Shown here: piece by piece, positions 25,694 through 34,575 of the stretch | Layout: each line of letters starts with the position of its first letter | Numbering within the stretch: position 1 is the stretch's first letter | Position numbers and translations under genes: made by a program | DNA from: an uncultured Treponema sp. | GTDB lineage: Bacteria; Spirochaetota; Spirochaetia; Treponematales; Treponemataceae | DNA length: 64,000 nucleotides | Direction of reading: 5' to 3' | NCBI GenBank assembly: GCA_938039145.1 | Contig: CALHVG010000059.1 | Location: forward strand, 1 to 64,000 | Notes under the pieces: generated by a model | Database searches by the model: none | Told to the model about the DNA's origin: nothing | Seen by the model: the letters and a program-made list of their open reading frames with translations, nothing else

Positions 25694-26989
25694 ATGACCT
25701 TGAAGGACTTTCAGAACTGGCTTGACAGATACCTGAATTTTGAGAAGAGCCAAAAAAAAGGAATATTTTGGCTTGATTCCATGAAATTTCTTGCAAGAAA
25801 ACTTGGAAATCCGCAGGATAAAATTCCTTGCATTCACGTGGCAGGCTCAAAAGGAAAAGGAAGCGTATCTTCGATGATAGCAAGCATACTGAAAGAAGAA
25901 GGCTTGAACTGCGGACTTTACACATCCCCTCACATAAGCGACATAAGAGAAAGAATCGGAACGGCAGACGGATTTTTCTGCGATTCTGTATACGATGCGG
26001 CATCTTCTGTTCTGGTATCGGCGGTTACCTCCATCGATGAAAAAGAGATTCCCGAAGGCAGAAAATTCACGTGGTTTGAGCTTGTTACTTTGTTTTCGTT
26101 CCTCTGCTTTGTTGAAGCAAAATGCGATTTTGTCGTCTACGAAGTGGGACTTGGAGGAAGGCTCGATTCGACAAATATCTTGAAGCCTAGGGTTTCCGTC
26201 ATCACTCCGATAGAAAAGGAACACACGGAATTTCTTGGGAACACCATAAAAAAGATTGCAAAAGAAAAAGCCGGAATCATAAAAGAAGGAATTCCTTGCG
26301 TCATATCAAGACAGATACACAAAGATGCTGAAAATGTATTTCTTGAGACATGCACGGAAAGAAAAAGCGATGCGCTTCTTGTACGGAAAATATGTTCTGT
26401 TCAAAAAATTTTTTACACCGATGGAAAAATGAATCTTGAATTCTCGGCTGAAAATGAAAAGATTAGGACTTGCATGCGTCTTATTGGAAAAAAACAGGCG
26501 GAAAATGCAGAAACCGCATACGTCGCCGTAAAAACCGCTTTTCCAAAGATTTCGTTAAAATCCATCGAAAAAGGACTTTCAAATGCTTTCATTCCGGGGC
26601 GGTTTGAGATACACGGGAACATCGTGATGGACGGGGCGCACACTGTAGGAAGCGTGTCAAACGCCATCCGCACAATAAAAGAAATTTTTCCCGACAAAGA
26701 AAAACTTCTTCTTTTTTCCTGCGCAGGCGACAAAAACATGAAAGGAATGATTAAACTTTTTAGGGGAATTTTTAGAAAAATCGTATTCACCGAGCCAAAG
26801 TCCGTAAGGAATTCGGACAGCGAAAAACTTCTTTCCATCGCAAAAGAATTAAAAATAGAAGCGGAAGCGATGCCCGATGTCAGAGAGGCGACTGAAACAT
26901 TAAAATCACAGATGAAAGAAACCGATATTCTACTTGTAGCAGGCTCTTTTTATCTTGTGGCGGAAATAAAAAACGGCGGTATCATATGA
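25694..26989 (+). CDS. folC: Folylpolyglutamate / dihydrofolate synthase
   Basis: About 431 residues of the Mur-ligase superfamily: ATP loop HVAGSKGKGSV near residue 48, the VYEVGLGGRLDSTN motif near 150, TPIEKEHTEFLG near 170 and the C-terminal HGNIVMDGAHTVGSV. It attaches glutamate to folates (and dihydropteroate where bifunctional). The start at ATG-ACC-TTG fits the family N-terminus; the 34-codon longer frame would overlap trpS and lacks signals. Overlaps alr by ATGA, so the two are coupled. Confidence 0.92.
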   Translation: MTLKDFQNWLDRYLNFEKSQKKGIFWLDSMKFLARKLGNPQDKIPCIHVAGSKGKGSVSSMIASILKEEGLNCGLYTSPHISDIRERIGTADGFFCDSVYDAASSVLVSAVTSIDEKEIPEGRKFTWFELVTLFSFLCFVEAKCDFVVYEVGLGGRLDSTNILKPRVSVITPIEKEHTEFLGNTIKKIAKEKAGIIKEGIPCVISRQIHKDAENVFLETCTERKSDALLVRKICSVQKIFYTDGKMNLEFSAENEKIRTCMRLIGKKQAENAETAYVAVKTAFPKISLKSIEKGLSNAFIPGRFEIHGNIVMDGAHTVGSVSNAIRTIKEIFPDKEKLLLFSCAGDKNMKGMIKLFRGIFRKIVFTEPKSVRNSDSEKLLSIAKELKIEAEAMPDVREATETLKSQMKETDILLVAGSFYLVAEIKNGGII

Positions 26990-28134
26990 GATGTACAAAA
27001 GCGATAATATATTCTGAGAATCTAATCAACAACGTAAACGAAATAAAGAAAAATCTAAAAGAAGGTGTCCGGCTGTGCTGTGCGGTGAAAGCAAACGCAT
27101 ATGGAAACGACGCGTTGAATTCTGCAAAAATCTACGAAAGCCTTGGAGCCGAATACCTTGCGATAGCAACTGTCGAAGAAGGAAAAGAACTCAGGGCGTG
27201 CGGAATAAAGACAAAACTGCTTCTTCTAAGCCTTTCCGACCCCGACGATTTATCGGACATCGTGAAAAACGACATTACGCCGCTTGCCTTTGAGAGCGAA
27301 TACATCTCGCTGCTTGAAAAAACCGCCGCCAAACTTGAAAAAAAATGTTCCGTTTTTCTTGCAATAGACACGGGAATGGGAAGGATTGGCTGCTATCCGG
27401 AAGATGCGCATAAAATCGCAAAGGAAATTTCTGTTCAGCCGCACCTTTTTCTTTCCGGAACAATCACGCACTTTTCCGTATCTGACGACATTTCCGAAGA
27501 GAGCATAGCGTACACAAAAGAACAGTTTGCCCTGTTCACCAAGGCGATAAAATCCATCGAAGACGAAGGACTTTCAGCAGGAATAAAAACCTGCTCTGCA
27601 AGTGCGGCAGGAATTGCTTTTCCTGAAATGCAGCTTGACATGATACGCCCCGGAATAATCCTATACGGATATTATGCAGACAGAGTTTCAAAAAAATATC
27701 TTGAAGAAAAAGGAATTAAAATGTCTTTAAAGCCTGTAATGCAGCTTGAAACGAATGTAAGTTCAATACGCAAAATAAAAAAAGGCTCTTTTATAAGTTA
27801 CGGAAGAACATGGAAAGCGGAAGAAGACACAATGGTTGCAGTTCTTCCGATTGGCTATGCGGACGGACTTTTAAGAAGATGCTCCCCCGGACTTGAGGTT
27901 TCGATAAACGGAAAAGCATATCCCGTTATAGGAAGGATTTGCATGGATCAGTGCATGGTAAACCTTGGAAAAGAAAACGAGAGCGTAAAAGTCTGGGACA
28001 AGGCAATAATATTCGGCCCCAAAGAAAACGGCGCAATAATGGATGCGCGGGACATAGCAGATATGACAGGAACGATTCCCTACGAAGTAATGACGGCAAT
28101 ATCGCACAGAGTAAAAAGAAAAATAAACGGGTAA
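26986..28134 (+). CDS. alr: Alanine racemase
   Basis: A 382-residue PLP enzyme converting L- to D-alanine for peptidoglycan. PLP lysine in AVKANAYGN (Lys35), catalytic Tyr in FISYGRTW near 265, RPGIILYG near 220 and GRICMDQCMV near 305. All expected active-site segments are present, so it should be functional. It is translated from the folC message (4-bp overlap) and is followed by about 1.2 kb without genes. Confidence 0.95.
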   Translation: MRCTKAIIYSENLINNVNEIKKNLKEGVRLCCAVKANAYGNDALNSAKIYESLGAEYLAIATVEEGKELRACGIKTKLLLLSLSDPDDLSDIVKNDITPLAFESEYISLLEKTAAKLEKKCSVFLAIDTGMGRIGCYPEDAHKIAKEISVQPHLFLSGTITHFSVSDDISEESIAYTKEQFALFTKAIKSIEDEGLSAGIKTCSASAAGIAFPEMQLDMIRPGIILYGYYADRVSKKYLEEKGIKMSLKPVMQLETNVSSIRKIKKGSFISYGRTWKAEEDTMVAVLPIGYADGLLRRCSPGLEVSINGKAYPVIGRICMDQCMVNLGKENESVKVWDKAIIFGPKENGAIMDARDIADMTGTIPYEVMTAISHRVKRKING

Positions 28135-28200
28135 GAAAGTTCAGAGGTGAACAAAGTTTTATTCGGAAAACTTGTATGTCCGTCCCACCGAAGGTGACTT

Positions 28201-28375
28201 TCGTGTAGTGCTGAAACATGTGATCTATTCCAGTACTACACTAGGCCGTCTCGTGTAGTGCTGGAACATATGACATGATCTAGCCGTAATAGGTCATCGA
28301 TTGTAGCCGTAATAGGTGACCTATTGTAGCCGTATCATGTGGTCTATTACGGCACTACACGATACGGCTTGAAAA
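28201..28375. repeat. Cluster of inverted repeats with 23-bp spacing
   Basis: TCGTGTAGTGCTG occurs at 28201 and 28251. Three units starting TAGCCGTA lie at 28281, 28304 and 28327, exactly 23 bp apart. Several palindromes are nested here: GTGTAGTGCTG with CAGTACTACAC, AATAGGT-G-ACCTATT, and an outer pair CCGTAATAG with CTATTACGG. The sequence differs from the later arrays but has the same period. Confidence 0.75.
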
Positions 28376-28383
28376 AAGATTGA

Positions 28384-28683
28384 CTATAACGTAATCCGTA
28401 ACATATAATTCGTTACTACAAATTGAATAACTTGCGGATTCCTTTGTTGATTTAAAAGGCATTTTACAGGAAGCGCATTTTGTTCGGCTGCTGCATTTTT
28501 AGAAAGGTATAACTTCGCTAGGCGCAATACGGCTCCCTTGTAAATTTCAAGTTTTTGTACCGAAAACTTGAAATTTGTACGCAGTTTCCGTCTTTCTTGA
28601 AACGGCGGAAATTCAGCAATCCAGTCTTGTTTATACAATCTGCGGTTGCTGAATTTTTTAGGAAGGTTTATTTTAAGCCGCAA
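28384..28683 (-). CDS. Possible short ORF inside repeat element copy 2 (doubtful)
   Basis: A 99-residue basic frame from a TTG start, matching the frame at 1-279 over its whole overlap without stops. Contains FSNRRLYKQ, AEFPPFQERRK and AAAEQNALPVK. No ribosome site and no recognised domain. The same peptide pattern recurs in the second inverted-repeat motif of each element copy, which suggests the frame is part of a larger mobile or once-coding repeat rather than an ordinary gene. Confidence 0.3.
   Translation of the reverse strand: MRLKINLPKKFSNRRLYKQDWIAEFPPFQERRKLRTNFKFSVQKLEIYKGAVLRLAKLYLSKNAAAEQNALPVKCLLNQQRNPQVIQFVVTNYMLRITL
28610..28655. repeat. 46-bp inverted-repeat motif, occurrence 3
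   Basis: Perfect 10-bp arms AATTCAGCAA and TTGCTGAATT around CTTGTTTATACAATCTGCG; could form a cruciform in DNA or a hairpin in RNA. Related to 206-251, 572-620 and 29183-29229. Confidence 0.75.
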
Positions 28684-28823
28684 AGATACTGCGTCTTAAA
28701 AACACTACAAGTTTTCATACCCAAAACCTCATCTGCTAACATATTCGTGTTCCTTTAAAATGACAAAAAGCGTGCCTCTCACACAGCTTATCCGTCATTT
28801 CTTATAAAACCGATTACAGTCTA

Positions 28824-29122
28824 CGGAGGACGCAGATTGTATACTTCGACAATCGAAGATTATGCTATTCGACTGACGTAGACTACGCTCTACGACACTC
28901 GTAGATTGTACTCTACGACAGGCATAGACTACACTCTACGACCGACGTAGATTACGTTATTCGGCACTCGTAGATTATGTACTACGACAGTCGTAGTTCA
29001 TAAGATATTAGTGACTTACCCTATGCGGTAAGTCACACTTACCTTATGCAGTAACTCACACTTACCTTATCAGGTAAGCCCGCGTTACCCTATCAGGTAA
29101 CGCACCGTTACCATATAAAATA
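28824..29122. repeat. Thirteen phased 23-bp units, many of them short hairpins
   Basis: Unit starts fall at 28824 plus multiples of 23 without slippage through 29122. Units 1-8 follow CGAC-N3-CGTAGATT-N5-TCTA; units 9-13 follow N7-CTTACC-TTATC-AGGTA. Both families contain dyads: TCGTAGA-N6-TCTACGA (for example 28899-28918) and TTACCT-TATC-AGGTAA. The phase continues across the change of family. No spacers as in CRISPR. Confidence 0.88.
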
Positions 29123-29182
29123 ACTCCTATGAAAAACGGCGATATTGTCGATGTTCTTTACGGGGGCTTTTAAAACGGCGCT

Positions 29183-29229
29183 TATTCAGCACTCTCCGCT
29201 TCTTTATACAATCTGCGCTTACTGAATTC
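29183..29229. repeat. 46-bp inverted-repeat motif, occurrence 4
   Basis: ATTCAGCA with TACTGAAT arms around CTTTATACAATCTGCG; marks the right end of element copy 2, about 40 bases before the glycan promoter. Confidence 0.65.
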
Positions 29230-29266
29230 TTACGAATACTTACTGCCAACCGTTCAAAAATCAGAT

Positions 29267-29295
29267 TTGTAAATTGTTCATAAAAAGGTTATACT
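29267..29295 (+). promoter_or_regulatory. Promoter for the surface glycan locus
   Basis: TTGTAA (29267-29272), 17 bases, TATACT (29290-29295). The first gene follows with a leader of about 25 bases and an AGAAGG ribosome site. Confidence 0.65.
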
Positions 29296-29325
29296 ACAAA
29301 CCATAATTATTACAGAAGGTTCATT

Positions 29326-30429
29326 ATGACAGTACCGTTTTTAAGTCTTAAAGAAATCACTGCGCTGCACTCAAATGAGTTAAAAGAAGCGGTCGTAAAT
29401 GTCTCGGAATCAGGTTGGTATCTTCAGGGAAGAGAGAACGAACAATTCGAAAAAAATTATGCGGACTTTATAGGAACAAAATACTGTGTGGGAGTTGCAA
29501 ACGGGCTTGACGCTCTCATATGGATTTTGCGTTCATATATAGAATTGGGGCGGCTTAAAAAAGGTGACCAAATAATTGTTCCTGCAAACACTTACATAGC
29601 AACGATAATAGCCATAACGGAAAACGGACTTGAACCCGTCCTTGTAGAACCGCGTTTTGACACGCTGGAACTTGACGATTCCCTTATCGAAGAAAAAATC
29701 ACTCCTAAAACAAAGGGAATAATGCTTGTTCATCTTTACGGAAGATGCGCATACACTGAAAAAATTAAAGAAATATGCAGACTTAAAAACCTTTTTCTTT
29801 TTGAGGACAACGCTCAGGCGCACGGCTGCAGATACAACGGCAAAATGACAGGAAGCCTTGGAAATGCTGCAGCTCACAGTTTCTATCCGGGTAAAAACCT
29901 TGGAGCATTCGGAGATGCGGGAGCTGTAACAACAGACGACAAGGAAGTTGCAGACTGCATAAGAAGCCTTGCAAACTACGGTTCAAGTAAAAAATACGTT
30001 TTCGACTACATCGGGCGGAACAGCCGACTTGACGAGATTCAGGCGGCGGTGCTTGGCGTAAAATTGAAATATCTTGAAAAAGACAACGAAAGACGAAAAA
30101 AAGTTGCCTCTCTTTACATCGACGGAATAAAAAATCCCAAGATAAGGCTTCCGTTAACGATGAAAAAAGAGGAGAACGCATTCCACCTTTTTCCTGTTTT
30201 TTCCGATGAGCGGGATTTGCTTCAAAAATACCTTGCCGATAACGGAATAGGAACGGTGATACACTACCCCATCCCGCCTCACAAGCAAAAATGCTATTCC
30301 GAATGGAACTCTATAAGTCTTCCCGTAACCGAAAAAATTGCAGCAATGGAATTAAGCATTCCCATCGGGCCTTCAATAACTGATGAACAGATAGAACACG
30401 TAATAAACTGCATAAACAATTGGAGATAA
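29326..30429 (+). CDS. DegT/DnrJ/EryC1 sugar aminotransferase
   Basis: A 367-residue PLP enzyme that puts an amino group on a nucleotide-linked keto-sugar. Family marks: SGWYLQGREN, ANGLDALIW, EDNAQAHGC, the PLP lysine in FYPGKNLGAFGD (Lys190), and RNSRLDEIQAAVL. It resembles FdtB/WecE-like dTDP-sugar aminotransferases. The dTDP-sugar synthase, dehydratase and isomerase that would feed it are not in this window. First gene of the glycan locus; the next frame overlaps its end. Confidence 0.88.
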   Translation: MTVPFLSLKEITALHSNELKEAVVNVSESGWYLQGRENEQFEKNYADFIGTKYCVGVANGLDALIWILRSYIELGRLKKGDQIIVPANTYIATIIAITENGLEPVLVEPRFDTLELDDSLIEEKITPKTKGIMLVHLYGRCAYTEKIKEICRLKNLFLFEDNAQAHGCRYNGKMTGSLGNAAAHSFYPGKNLGAFGDAGAVTTDDKEVADCIRSLANYGSSKKYVFDYIGRNSRLDEIQAAVLGVKLKYLEKDNERRKKVASLYIDGIKNPKIRLPLTMKKEENAFHLFPVFSDERDLLQKYLADNGIGTVIHYPIPPHKQKCYSEWNSISLPVTEKIAAMELSIPIGPSITDEQIEHVINCINNWR

Positions 30430-30431
30430 AA

Positions 30432-31379
30432 ATGAAATGCTATTTTGCGCTTTCAGATGATGTTTCAACAAAAGACGAATATTACAATATGCTAAAATGT
30501 ACTTTGAAATCGGCAAGGCAAAATACAAGCCTTGAACTCCACTGTCTTTATGATTTTAGAGGAAAAAATTCTTCTGACATTGAAAGCGACAGGCTGTACG
30601 ATATTCTAAAAAGATATGATGTTAATATCCACATTATTTCAATCGATTTTGAAAAAGAACTTTTTAACACATATACGGACGATTATCTTAAAAAAATATC
30701 AGTAACAAAATCATCGATGTATTCAAGGTTCCTGCGTTTTATGATAGCGGATATTGAAAAAGAAGATGAATATATACTTTATGCAGACACGGACGTAATT
30801 TTCCTTAAAGACATTACATTGGATTCTTTTAATACCCTTCCAAAGACAGTTGCAGTCTGTCCGGAATTTGAAAACACATACAAATACGATTATTTTAATG
30901 CAGGAATTATGCTTTTAAATATAAAGTCATACATACAAGCAAAGAAAAAACTTGTCGAAATGCTTTTTAAAAAACAGCTTGCAAAGATTGAATGCTGTGA
31001 CCAAGGATATTTGAATTCGATTTATGAAAACAATTTTGAAAAACTTGACAATAAATTCAACTGGAAACCGTATTGGGGAATAAATGAAGAGGCTGTGATT
31101 TTGCATTTGCACGGATTGAAGCCTAAACTTGATTTAAAAACTTTGTCATGTAAGCATGAAGATTGGATAGCCCATCTTTTCTTTGACAACAAGAACGCAA
31201 AGGAAGGCTTCTTTTATTATTTCAATATGTTTGCAAACTATGCAGGAATCGACAACAACACAGTAATTACAAACTTGCTTGTTACTCTACAGGTTCAGAA
31301 CGAATCCGAGATAAAAAAGCAAAGAAAGATTCCGTTTAGAATTGCAAGAAAAATTAAAAAAATATTCGGCAGACGATGA
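30432..31379 (+). CDS. Glycosyltransferase, GT8-like
   Basis: About 315 residues resembling LgtC-type galactosyl/glucosyltransferases: MYSRFLRFMIAD then the DxD in LYADTDVIF near 120, YFNAGIMLLNI near 160, and CDQGYLNSI near 195. It transfers a sugar with retention. The ATG at 30432 is used because GGAGATAAAA precedes it; the frame itself opens 12 bases earlier. Overlaps the flippase gene by ATGA. AT-rich codon choice compared with the heptose genes further on. Confidence 0.82.
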   Translation: MKCYFALSDDVSTKDEYYNMLKCTLKSARQNTSLELHCLYDFRGKNSSDIESDRLYDILKRYDVNIHIISIDFEKELFNTYTDDYLKKISVTKSSMYSRFLRFMIADIEKEDEYILYADTDVIFLKDITLDSFNTLPKTVAVCPEFENTYKYDYFNAGIMLLNIKSYIQAKKKLVEMLFKKQLAKIECCDQGYLNSIYENNFEKLDNKFNWKPYWGINEEAVILHLHGLKPKLDLKTLSCKHEDWIAHLFFDNKNAKEGFFYYFNMFANYAGIDNNTVITNLLVTLQVQNESEIKKQRKIPFRIARKIKKIFGRR

Positions 31380-32911
31380 CAGAAGGCTCAAGAAAACTAA
31401 ACTCACTAAAAAACATTCTCGTTGCGTTCGCATCAAACATATTGATGTATGTGCTTTCTCTTTTTACAAGCAAGGTGATAAAAGAGAACCTCGGACTTCA
31501 GGTATTGGGTCTTAACGGAGTTTTGAGCAACGTTATTAGTATTCTGGGTCTTTCAGAGATGGGTATTGGAGCCGCAATAAATTTTGCCCTTTATAAGCCG
31601 CTTGCCGAAAAAAACGAGGAACTCATAAAATCCATAATGGCTTTTTATAAAAAGGCTTACATGATTATAGCCCTTGTGATTTTAGCCTTGGGTTTGATTC
31701 TTTTACCTTTTATACCTACATTCATAAAACAGAGCGACTTTCCAAAATCATATATTTTTCTTGTTTATTCGCTTTTTCTTATAAACAGTGTTTCCTCATA
31801 TCTTTTGGTTTACAAGCGGACGCTGATAGTTGCCGACCAAAAAAATTATGTGATAACGGGCATCACATTGGGCTATAATTATGTCCTTAAAATCTCGCAG
31901 CTTTTGGTTGTATTTTTCACATCAAACTACGTTCTTTTTCTTATAGTCCAAATCGCATGTACACTTTTTTACAATATAATTATAAGCAAAACCTGCGACA
32001 GTCTTTATCCGTATTTAAATGGAAAATCAAATAAACTTTCCGAGGAAATTCATAAGACAATCATATTAAAAATAAAGGCGCTTTTTTGGCATTCGCTCGG
32101 AACGGTGATTGTTCTTGGAACTGACAATCTTTTGATTTCATATTTCTGCGGAGTGACCGAAGCCGGTAAATACACAGGTTACATAGCAATCGTAGGAATG
32201 ATTTCAACATTCATAAACATCATCTTTGACAATACAAAGGACAGCATAGGTAATTTCCTTGTAACGGAAACAGGGGAAAACAAAAAAATATTGTTCGACA
32301 GGCTGTTTTTCATAAACCAGACATTTTCAAGCGTATGCTCAATATGCCTTATAATTCTTCTTACGCCGTTTATAAGGCTTTGGTTTGGAGATGACACTGT
32401 ATTGCAAGAGCCGATTGTATTTGCCGTCGTCCTAAGTTTTTACCTTTCCAAGAACAGAGCGGCAATCGGGAGCATAAAAACTGCCGCAGGACTTTTTGAA
32501 CAGGATAAGTTTGCGCCTTTAATCGAAAGCATCCTGAACCTAGCTTTTTCGATAGCCCTTGCAAAATTCTTCGGTCTTATAGGAATTGTAATCGGAACAA
32601 TATTAAGCACACTTTTGGTGCCTTTTTGGATTCAGCCTGCAATTGTTTACAAAAAAATCTTTGAAAAAAATGTCTTATCATATTTATTTTCGTATTTGTG
32701 CTATTTTGTAAGAGTTGTAATTATTTTCGTTATATGTACTTTAATTATGAAACATCTGGCATTCTATCCGGAAAACTTTTTTTCATTCCTTTTAGAAGCG
32801 GCTATCTTTTTTATTACAGTTTCTTTTATGTGGTTCATTCTAACCTTTTGGAAAAAGGAAGCAAGATACTTTTTTAGCCTTGCTTTATCAAGATTCAGGA
32901 GAAAAGCATGA
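31376..32911 (+). CDS. Wzx-type polysaccharide flippase
   Basis: A 511-residue protein with about 12-14 membrane helices of the MOP/PST family. The N-terminal LKNILVAFASNILMYVLSLFTSKVIKENLG and GVLSNVISILGLSEMGIG segments are typical of O-antigen flippases; there is a conserved-looking NRAAIGSIKTAAGLF in the second half. It would move lipid-linked oligosaccharide to the outer face of the inner membrane. Coupled to the genes on both sides by 4-bp overlaps. Confidence 0.87.
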   Translation: MTEGSRKLNSLKNILVAFASNILMYVLSLFTSKVIKENLGLQVLGLNGVLSNVISILGLSEMGIGAAINFALYKPLAEKNEELIKSIMAFYKKAYMIIALVILALGLILLPFIPTFIKQSDFPKSYIFLVYSLFLINSVSSYLLVYKRTLIVADQKNYVITGITLGYNYVLKISQLLVVFFTSNYVLFLIVQIACTLFYNIIISKTCDSLYPYLNGKSNKLSEEIHKTIILKIKALFWHSLGTVIVLGTDNLLISYFCGVTEAGKYTGYIAIVGMISTFINIIFDNTKDSIGNFLVTETGENKKILFDRLFFINQTFSSVCSICLIILLTPFIRLWFGDDTVLQEPIVFAVVLSFYLSKNRAAIGSIKTAAGLFEQDKFAPLIESILNLAFSIALAKFFGLIGIVIGTILSTLLVPFWIQPAIVYKKIFEKNVLSYLFSYLCYFVRVVIIFVICTLIMKHLAFYPENFFSFLLEAAIFFITVSFMWFILTFWKKEARYFFSLALSRFRRKA

Positions 32912-33834
32912 TTACAATTTTTACACCCGCATACAATAGAGCTCATACATTGCAAAGACTTTTTGAATCTCTGCAAAATCAATCCTTAAAATCCTTTGAA
33001 TGGATAATAGTAGATGACGATTCAAAAGACGATACTGAAAACTTGGTAAAATCCTTCATAAATAAGGCGGAATTTCCAATACGCTACGAAAAGCAAAGCC
33101 ACGGCGGAAAGCACAGAGCAATAAACAAGGCTGTAAAACTTTCAGTGTATGAATGGTTTTTTATTGTGGACAGCGACGACTTTTTACTTCCAAATACTAT
33201 CGAGAAAATAAAAGGCTGGATAAACGCCAACGAAAACGATAAAAAAATCGCGGCGGTATCAGGTTCAAGATATGAAACAAAGAAAAAAACGGCTATTTCC
33301 GTTCCGTCGGTTCTAAGTCTAAATCCCGGTTTAAAATGTTATAATCATGAAAGAAAAAAATACGGACTTGAATGTGATAAGGCTGAAATCTACAGAACGC
33401 ATATTCTAAAATCACATCCGTTTCCGGAATATGACAAAGAATTTTTTTGCACTGAAGCTGTCTGCTGGGACAGCATTTCATTTGACGGATATTATATTGC
33501 ATTTTATCCGGATGTAATTTATATGTGCGAATACATGGATGACGGTCTTACAAAAAACGGAGCAAACAGTCCCGAAAGCTTTTCGCATAATTTTCAAGGC
33601 TTCCTTGACTACGCTAAAATACAGATAAAATGTCACGGTCTTTCTATGGACACACTTCCTATTGTTTCTTTTGTGTTAAAAGAGTCAAAGAAAAAAAACA
33701 TTAAGTTTGAAAATCTATGTTCAAGGCTGGAACTTTCTACTGCGGAGCTTTCCGCATTCATAAAGAAAAACAGGCGGAACATTTTTCAAAAAATTATAGC
33801 AAAACTCTACAACATAATTTGCACGGTAAGGTAA
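32908..33834 (+). CDS. Glycosyltransferase family 2
   Basis: A 308-residue GT-A enzyme: TIFTPAYNRAHTL at the N-terminus, VDDDSKDDTE near 38, KHRAINKAV near 70 and the DxD-like VDSDDF near 90. An inverting transferase; donor and acceptor not predictable. Starts within the flippase stop (ATGA). Confidence 0.87.
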   Translation: MITIFTPAYNRAHTLQRLFESLQNQSLKSFEWIIVDDDSKDDTENLVKSFINKAEFPIRYEKQSHGGKHRAINKAVKLSVYEWFFIVDSDDFLLPNTIEKIKGWINANENDKKIAAVSGSRYETKKKTAISVPSVLSLNPGLKCYNHERKKYGLECDKAEIYRTHILKSHPFPEYDKEFFCTEAVCWDSISFDGYYIAFYPDVIYMCEYMDDGLTKNGANSPESFSHNFQGFLDYAKIQIKCHGLSMDTLPIVSFVLKESKKKNIKFENLCSRLELSTAELSAFIKKNRRNIFQKIIAKLYNIICTVR

Positions 33835-33852
33835 TTTTTACAAGGAGAAATC

Positions 33853-34572
33853 ATGATACCAAAAATCATACATTACTGTTGGTTCGGAAAAAAGAAGATG
33901 CCTTATAAGTTCAGGCGTTACATAAAAAAATGGAAAAAACTCAGCCCGGACTATGAGATAAAACTTTGGAATGAAAAAAACTATGACCTCAATAAAGTTC
34001 CCTTTGTAAAAACAGCCGCAGAAAAAGGAAAATGGGCTTTTGTTACAGACTATTTAAGGATGGATGTACTTTACAGATTCGGAGGAATTTATCTTGACAC
34101 AGATGTGGAAATGCTGAAACCTTTTGACAATCTTTTAAAATTGGAAGCATTCTGCGGTTTTGAATGCAGCGACTATGTAAATTTCGGTTCCGCCGTGGGA
34201 GCTGAACCTAATAATAAAATAATAAAAGAAATGCTTGATTATTTTGAAGCGCTGGACTTTACGGATGATGTTTTAAAAAATAACACAGGGCCTATAGTAC
34301 AGACAAAAATACTTGTAAAGCACGGTTTAAAAGCAGAACAGAACGGAACGGAACAGATTGTAGAAGGATTTCATGTTTTTCCGCAAGAATATTTTTGTCC
34401 TATGAACTACAGCCAGATTCTGGAAAAATTCACGGAAAACACATATTCAATTCATCATTTTGCAGCCTCATGGTTCAGCAGAAAAGAAAGAAGGGCTTTT
34501 TTGTGGAACAACTTCAAGACACGACTAAAGCATAAAATAAAACGAATATTGAAATACAAAAAAAAGGATTAA
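33853..34572 (+). CDS. GT32-type capsular glycosyltransferase (DxD, OCH1-like)
   Basis: A 239-residue protein with IPKIIHYCWFGKKKMP, WNEKNYD, and the sugar-binding DxD block FGGIYLDTDVEMLKP near 85. The family adds sugars to capsule or cell-wall glycans. Clear AAGGAG site. No signal peptide or membrane helix, so it acts at the cytoplasmic face on lipid-linked glycan. Confidence 0.87.
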   Translation: MIPKIIHYCWFGKKKMPYKFRRYIKKWKKLSPDYEIKLWNEKNYDLNKVPFVKTAAEKGKWAFVTDYLRMDVLYRFGGIYLDTDVEMLKPFDNLLKLEAFCGFECSDYVNFGSAVGAEPNNKIIKEMLDYFEALDFTDDVLKNNTGPIVQTKILVKHGLKAEQNGTEQIVEGFHVFPQEYFCPMNYSQILEKFTENTYSIHHFAASWFSRKERRAFLWNNFKTRLKHKIKRILKYKKKD

Positions 34573-34575
34573 GCA

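Larger units (their letters stand above)
28406..29250. repeat. Dispersed repeat element, copy 2 (complete, with long array)
   Basis: Same order of parts as 1-645 and same orientation, about 200 bases longer because the 23-bp array has thirteen units instead of four. Together with the palindrome cluster at 28201-28375 it fills the stretch from alr to the glycan locus (28135-29325), in which I find no convincing gene. No terminal inverted repeats, target duplication or transposase could be recognised. Confidence 0.85.

Noticed and set aside
28824..29122. CRISPR array
   Set aside because: The units are contiguous with no unique spacers between identical repeats, and no cas genes lie nearby.
28201..29250. 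Integron attC sites or an insertion sequence
   Set aside because: No integrase or transposase frame, no terminal inverted repeats, and attC sites would be longer and gene-linked.
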